64,000 nucleotides of DNA from DATKSS01 sp035533335 (GTDB lineage Bacteria; Chloroflexota; Dormibacteria; Dormibacterales; Dormibacteraceae). Location: positions 1 to 64,000 of the forward strand of contig DATLUC010000137.1 in NCBI GenBank assembly GCA_035533335.1, written 5' to 3'. Positions 59,721 through 64,000 of this stretch are shown in pieces; position 1 is the stretch's first letter; the number at the start of each line of letters is the position of its first letter. Position numbers and translations under genes: made by a program. The notes below the pieces were generated by a model. The model did not search any database and had not been told where the DNA came from. It saw nothing but the letters and a program-made list of their open reading frames with translations.

Positions 59721-60632
59721 TCAGGCGGGGATCGCGCGCTGGCCGGCCGCCGGCTGCGCGCTTGGGGGTTCGAACCAGCCTGGACGCATGCTGCGCCTCG
59801 GTCCAAGGTGCCTGGGGAGGAAGGCTTCCGTCGCCTCCTGGCCGGCCTTGAACAGCGAGAGGGTGAGGCTGAAATCGCCCAACCGGGGCCGCGAGGCCAG
59901 GATCGGTCTCAGCACGGCGATCCGCGCCGCCTTCCCGAACGCCAGGATGCTGAGCTCGGTCTGGCGCCTGACCAGGGCGGCGATCGCGCGCTCGAGCACC
60001 TCGCCCACGTCCATGGCGGAGCGGTGCAGGCCGTCGCCCATGACGTCGACCACGAGCACGTCGGTCATCCCTTCTTCGACCGCCGCCTGCACGTCGCAGT
60101 TGGCCACGACTCCTCCGTCGACCAACCTCTGGCCGCCGATCTCCACGGGGGGCCACAGGCCCGGGATCGCCGAGGAGGCCAGGACAGCCGGGATGAGGCG
60201 CCCACGTCGCAGCACCACGCGCCTGCCGTGGTCGGCGTCCGCGGCAACGATCGCAAGCGGCACTTTGCTGTTCTCGATCGTCGCCGTCTCGGGCAGCGTG
60301 CGTCGCAACAGGCGGTCGAGTCCTTGCTGGGTCGTGAGGCTGCCTTTGCGCTGGAGCAGACGACCGACCATCGGCAGCGGACCGTCGGGGAACATCGTCG
60401 AACGGTTCGACCTCAGCCAAACCTCGAGCAGCCGCTCGCCTGCTCTTGGGCCGGGGTTGTGGGCCCAGAAAGCCGCGTTGACGGCGCCTATGCTCGTGCC
60501 GACCAGCAGATCGGGCACGATTCCGCGGCGAGCCAGGACGTCGATCACTCCGACCTCGAATGCGCCGGCCGTCGCGCCTCCGCCCAGCACCACAGCGAGC
60601 CGCGGCTTGATCAGCCACGCGGGCCAGCTCAT
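59721..60632 (-). CDS. Patatin-like phospholipase (RssA-type)
   Basis: The 303-residue protein has the oxyanion loop LGGGATAGAFEVG, the nucleophile in VGTSIGAVNA, and the Asp in LVDGGVVANCDV, with RssA-like spacing. The active site is complete. The C-terminal 30 residues are Pro-rich. It overlaps the acyltransferase stop by 4 bp, so the two membrane-lipid or surface-modification enzymes are probably translated together. Confidence 0.92.
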   Translation of the reverse strand: MSWPAWLIKPRLAVVLGGGATAGAFEVGVIDVLARRGIVPDLLVGTSIGAVNAAFWAHNPGPRAGERLLEVWLRSNRSTMFPDGPLPMVGRLLQRKGSLTTQQGLDRLLRRTLPETATIENSKVPLAIVAADADHGRRVVLRRGRLIPAVLASSAIPGLWPPVEIGGQRLVDGGVVANCDVQAAVEEGMTDVLVVDVMGDGLHRSAMDVGEVLERAIAALVRRQTELSILAFGKAARIAVLRPILASRPRLGDFSLTLSLFKAGQEATEAFLPRHLGPRRSMRPGWFEPPSAQPAAGQRAIPA

Positions 60633-61912
60633 CTGCCGAGCCCCACAATCGGCAGGGCCGGGCTCAGCGTCGTCGGACCTGGGGCCGACGCGGCGTCAGA
60701 ACGGTGGCCCAGCGGCGACAGCCCGAAGATGAAGCGGGTGACGTTCGTGCGCCGGATCCCAAACTCGTAGATCGCAAGGGTGATCGCCATCGTGCACGTG
60801 ACCAACAACAGGAACCTCATGGGCAGGGGCAGGTCCCACGTGATGATGAAGGATCCCAGGATGACCACGATCGGGTGGTGGACTATGTACACCGGCAGCG
60901 ACGACTCAGCGCCGTACCGCACGACCGCATTGCTCCGGTTGAGCCAGATCACGCCCAACGCAAGCACCGCCATGCACCAGCTCCAGATGTTCAAGCTCCA
61001 GAAGAGGTTGTAGGTCGCGTAGAAGGGGAGGTCGGCCGGCGAGTTCATGCTCGGGTGGCCGGCGGACAGCAGGAGCATCGAGCCGACCACCAGCGAAGAC
61101 ACGATCCCCATGACGAGCGCGAAGCGCGCCCGCCTTCGAATCGCGATCGCAAAACGCGTGTCGGACGCCAGCAGGTAGCCGGCCAGAAAGGCCAGGGTGT
61201 AGGTTGCGACGTCGGCCCAGTCCTGGTAGGCCGGGAACCGGTATCGGAGCAGGAGCTGACTCACCACCAGCGGCAGCGCGAAAAGCAGGATTCCTGCGCG
61301 GTTCCGGCTCATCCGGGCGAGTCGCGAAACCCAGCGCCGCCCGTGCTCGCCCCGCAACCACTCGAGGAGCGGCAGCGTCGCGGCGGTGATCGCCAGCAGG
61401 TAGCCCAGGAACCAGAGGTGGTAACCGATTCGTCCCAGCCACTGCGGGGTCCAGTCGAACCGCAACGAGCCCAGGAACTGCGGGTAGTACGCGAGCATGC
61501 CGCCGAAGGTCTTCGGCTCGATGCCGCTGGTGATATAAGACTGGAAAGGCGACAGGAGGATGATGCCCGCGACCAGCGGGAGGCCAAGCCTGAGGATTCG
61601 CTTGCGCAGGAACGCTGACGCCGTCTTCGTTCTCAAGCCGAAGTAGACGCCGGCGCCGGAGAGCAGGAAGAGCAGCGGGATGCCCCACGGGAACGTGAAC
61701 CCGGCGAAGGCGGTCAGCACCAGGCTCTTGTCGCGGCTCGCGAGCAGCCAGCCGCCGCCGTACGAGAAAGGAAGGCTGGAGTGGTACACGACGATGCCGT
61801 AAACGACCAGGAACTTGAGCCAGTCGAGGTAGACGACGTGCTCCGTGGGGGGCCGGCTGGGATGTGCGCCGTCCGCCGCCCCAACTTCGGGCATGCCTGC
61901 TTGCGGTGCCAC
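60629..61912 (-). CDS. Acyltransferase family 3 membrane protein
   Basis: The 427-residue protein has ten or more membrane helices and starts VVYLDWLKFLVVYGIVVYHSSLPFSYGG, holding the conserved catalytic-type His after helix 1. It has RKRILRLGLPLVAG typical of OafA/OpgC-like acyltransferases. It would O-acylate a surface glycan or lipid. The start is GTG 61912, or ATG 61894 six codons later. Confidence 0.9.
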   Translation of the reverse strand: MAPQAGMPEVGAADGAHPSRPPTEHVVYLDWLKFLVVYGIVVYHSSLPFSYGGGWLLASRDKSLVLTAFAGFTFPWGIPLLFLLSGAGVYFGLRTKTASAFLRKRILRLGLPLVAGIILLSPFQSYITSGIEPKTFGGMLAYYPQFLGSLRFDWTPQWLGRIGYHLWFLGYLLAITAATLPLLEWLRGEHGRRWVSRLARMSRNRAGILLFALPLVVSQLLLRYRFPAYQDWADVATYTLAFLAGYLLASDTRFAIAIRRRARFALVMGIVSSLVVGSMLLLSAGHPSMNSPADLPFYATYNLFWSLNIWSWCMAVLALGVIWLNRSNAVVRYGAESSLPVYIVHHPIVVILGSFIITWDLPLPMRFLLLVTCTMAITLAIYEFGIRRTNVTRFIFGLSPLGHRSDAASAPGPTTLSPALPIVGLGR

Positions 61913-61973
61913 GCTCCGAGCATCCGCCAGGGGCAGGCGGCTCGGTAGGGCCGCAAGCCTTCAAAAAGCGGGT

Positions 61974-62864
61974 CTATCTGCCCTGTGGTGTCCGCGCGGC
62001 GAGAGCGTCCTCGACGACCTCCGCCAGTGCCCCGATCAGCTCCGGCCGGGCATTGAACGAGGCCGTGCGCCGGATCCTGATGCCGTGCGCGCGGGCGAAC
62101 TCCTGGGCCTCGACGTCGAGGTCGAAAAGGATCTCCAGGTGATCGGCCACGAAGCCGATGGGGCACACGAGGACGTCGCGTGCGCCCGAGCTCTCGATCG
62201 CGGAGAGGAGATCCGGCCCCAGCCACGGCTCGCCGGTGGTGCTGGCGGACTGGAACGCGAACTCCCAATCGGGCAGATCGATGGCGGCCTCGACGAGCCG
62301 GCAGCTCTCGAGCAGCCGGTCGTGATAGCCGTCGCCTTCGGCCACGATGCGTTCGGGCAGGCTGTGCGCGGTGAAGAAGAGCCTGTCCGGCCTGCGTTCG
62401 GCCAGTCTCTCGTTGAGCAGTGCAGCCACCGCGCGGATGAACGCAGGGTGGTCGTGGAAGCCGCGCACGAAGACCAGCTCGCCCTGCCAGGCGCTCGAAA
62501 GGGCTCGCTCGTAGGAGCCAAGGCTCATGTCAGCGAAGTGCGGAGCCAGCGGCAGGCCGACCAGCCTCTGGATGCCGGCCCGGGCCGCTTCGGCGGCAGC
62601 TGCGTCGATGAACGGGGGGGTGTGCTTCATCCCGACGAAGGTGGGTATACCGAGCCTGTCGCCCAGGGCGGCCGCCTGCTCGCGCGTGATGGCGGTCAAT
62701 GGCGACCCGCCGATGGCCCGATAGCGTCCTTTCAGCTCTTCCAGCGCATCCGGCGAGGGCTTGCGCCCGCCTCGGATGTGCGTGTAGTAAGCCTCGATGT
62801 CGTCCTCGCTGGCGGGGCTGCCGTAAGCCATGCACAGCACGCCGGTCTTCAAATCAGCCGACAC
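61974..62864 (-). CDS. hemH: Ferrochelatase (coproporphyrin type)
   Basis: The 296-residue protein has MAYGSPASEDDIEAYYTHIRGGRKPS, the metal-site His in LFFTAHSLPERIV, FQSASTTGEPWLGPDL and CPIGFVADHLEILFDLDVE with the conserved Glu. The short length and monoderm context suggest it inserts iron into coproporphyrin III (CpfC). It overlaps hemE by 11 bp in the order hemQ-hemE-hemH. Confidence 0.95.
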   Translation of the reverse strand: MSADLKTGVLCMAYGSPASEDDIEAYYTHIRGGRKPSPDALEELKGRYRAIGGSPLTAITREQAAALGDRLGIPTFVGMKHTPPFIDAAAAEAARAGIQRLVGLPLAPHFADMSLGSYERALSSAWQGELVFVRGFHDHPAFIRAVAALLNERLAERRPDRLFFTAHSLPERIVAEGDGYHDRLLESCRLVEAAIDLPDWEFAFQSASTTGEPWLGPDLLSAIESSGARDVLVCPIGFVADHLEILFDLDVEAQEFARAHGIRIRRTASFNARPELIGALAEVVEDALAARTPQGR

Positions 62865-63882
62865 GCGCCACCTGCCATTCGTGGACTGTCTCGACGAGTA
62901 GTTGGAGGTTTTCGAGCGGTGTCGACGGGTGTACCCCGTGACCGAGGTTGAAGATGTGACCGGCTCGTCCGCCCGCGCGCCTCAGCACGTCGCGCGCGCG
63001 CTCGCGGACAAGGTCAGGTGGCCCGAGCAGGACGGCGGGGTCGAGGTTGCCCTGCACGCCGCGATCGTGGCCGATCATCGACCATCCGGCATCCAGCGGC
63101 ACGCGCCAGTCGAGGGAGACGATGTCCGGACCGGCGGATGCGATCGACTCGAGCAGGCCTGCGGTGTTGGTTCCGAAGTGGATCCGGGGGACGCTGAGCG
63201 TCGCGAGGTCCGCGAGCAGCGAGCGCGTGTGAGGCAGGATGCGAATGTCGTAGTCCTCGCGCCCAAGCGCGCCCACCCACGAGTCGAACACCTGGATCGC
63301 CGACGCTCCAGCGGCGACCTGCGCTCGAAGGTAGGCCGCCATGGTCGTGGCCAGCTTGGTGAGCAGCCGGTCGAAGGCCTCGGGCTGTGTGTACATGAAG
63401 GTCTTGACCTTCAAGAAGTCGCGACTGGGGCGGCCTTCGATCAGGTAGCTGGCCAAAGTGAACGGCGCGCCGCTGAAGCAGATCACCGGTACGGGCGACT
63501 CGGAGACCACCTGGCGCACGGCCGAGATGACCTGCGGCGCGGCCTCGTCGCCGGCCGGCACGCGAAGGCGGTCGACGTCCGCTGCGGATGCGATCGGATG
63601 CGCGATCACCGGGCCCACGTCCTCGACGAGCTCGAACTCGACTCCCATGCCGCGCAGCGGCAGCATGATGTCGGCGAACATGACCGCCGCGTCGACGCCC
63701 AGCCGGCGCACGGGCTGAAGCGTCACCTCGGCGCAGAGCTCGGGTTGCGCGACGATTTCGACCAGCTTCCAGCGCTCGCGCAGCTTGCGATATTCGGGCA
63801 GCGAGCGGCCCGCCTGGCGCATCAGCCAGACCGGCGTGACGTCGACCGGGCGCCGGTGAGCGGCCTCGAGGAACCTGCTCAA
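62854..63882 (-). CDS. hemE: Uroporphyrinogen decarboxylase
   Basis: The 342-residue protein has the full HemE pattern: RPVDVTPVWLMRQAGRSLPEYR near the N-terminus, MFADIMLPLRGMGVEFELVEDVGP with the catalytic Asp, CFSGAPFTLASYLIEG and VFDSWVGAL. It converts uroporphyrinogen III to coproporphyrinogen III. The start is TTG 63882, overlapping the stop of the preceding gene as TTGA. Confidence 0.96.
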   Translation of the reverse strand: MSRFLEAAHRRPVDVTPVWLMRQAGRSLPEYRKLRERWKLVEIVAQPELCAEVTLQPVRRLGVDAAVMFADIMLPLRGMGVEFELVEDVGPVIAHPIASAADVDRLRVPAGDEAAPQVISAVRQVVSESPVPVICFSGAPFTLASYLIEGRPSRDFLKVKTFMYTQPEAFDRLLTKLATTMAAYLRAQVAAGASAIQVFDSWVGALGREDYDIRILPHTRSLLADLATLSVPRIHFGTNTAGLLESIASAGPDIVSLDWRVPLDAGWSMIGHDRGVQGNLDPAVLLGPPDLVRERARDVLRRAGGRAGHIFNLGHGVHPSTPLENLQLLVETVHEWQVARVG

Positions 63883-64000
63883 GGCGATGCCTCGCCAGCG
63901 CCCAGGAGGGCTGTGATCTCGGCGATTGGGCGGTGCACGCCGGTGAGGATTGGCGTGTCCCGTATCGTCGACCGCCTGCCCTCGGTCTCGCGCAGCGCAC
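63879..64000 (-). CDS. hemQ: Partial: C-terminus of a probable HemQ (coproheme decarboxylase)
   Basis: Only the last 39 residues are in the window: ALRETEGRRSTIRDTPILTG followed by VHRPIAEITALLGAGEASP. The RDTPIxTG turn and final helix resemble the C-terminus of chlorite-dismutase-family HemQ. HemQ makes heme b from coproheme, the step after HemE and CpfC in monoderms, so the order fits. The assignment rests on a short tail and the context. Confidence 0.6.
   Translation of the reverse strand, partial: ALRETEGRRSTIRDTPILTGVHRPIAEITALLGAGEASP

Overview
The window is about 64 kb of high-GC bacterial DNA. From about position 2,800 onward it looks like one genome, a monoderm-type, probably soil-dwelling bacterium of the Dormibacterota/Chloroflexota/Actinobacteria kind. 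This rests on frequent GTG and TTG starts, dense ATGA-type gene overlaps, a coproporphyrin-type heme cluster (hemE, hemH and a probable hemQ end), F420/PPOX-type enzymes, and a flavin-based ferric-reductase-like module with ApbE. The phylum assignment is inference; there is no rRNA or ribosomal protein here to settle it.

The first ~2.8 kb is different. It carries an OmpR-type regulator with a degenerate receiver and most of a HlyB-type ABC exporter, with base and codon use like an alphaproteobacterium. The exporter changes identity inside the conserved LSGGQ region (about 2750-2805). After that it continues as the degenerate half of a heterodimeric exporter whose partner follows at once. This is either a real recombinant gene or an assembly misjoin.

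Layout. 5-10 kb: zinc finger, YceI, GH3 lipoprotein, two frameshifted membrane-type genes, a secreted GH25-like protein, RraA. 10-14 kb: chemoreceptor, hybrid histidine kinase, response regulator. 14-18 kb: CoA transferase, MaoC hydratase, acyl-CoA dehydrogenase and CitE-like lyase, probably C5 dicarboxylate or branched acyl-CoA catabolism. 19-26 kb (minus): a membrane-anchored, Tat-exported formate dehydrogenase whose catalytic subunit has an in-frame UGA read as selenocysteine with a SECIS-like hairpin, plus FdhE, the Fe-S and NrfD subunits, and Mrp. 29-37 kb (minus): a tightly coupled operon encoding a complete class I benzoyl-CoA reductase (bcrC-B-A-D order) with a BamA/crotonase-like enzyme, an IpdAB/glutaconate-CoA-transferase-like pair and an SDR. 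A perfect 16-bp palindrome lies before bcrC, and a related site lies before a nearby TetR gene. 39.5-41.6 kb: a MarR-controlled drug-type ABC exporter. 41.7-44.3 kb: a flavocytochrome-like oxidoreductase, an FMN-binding protein and ApbE. 44.3-48.6 kb: a MacAB-like tripartite set. 48.8-57.4 kb: assorted hydrolases, lipases, a Y-family polymerase and a proline-racemase-family enzyme. 57.5-59.6 kb: an Xre-TPR regulator preceded by a 31-codon secreted peptide gene, resembling RRNPP peptide-signalling pairs. 59.7-64 kb: patatin, acyltransferase and heme synthesis.

At least four genes show single-base frameshifts at or near homopolymers, which may be sequencing error or real decay. No tRNA, rRNA, CRISPR or insertion sequence was recognised.
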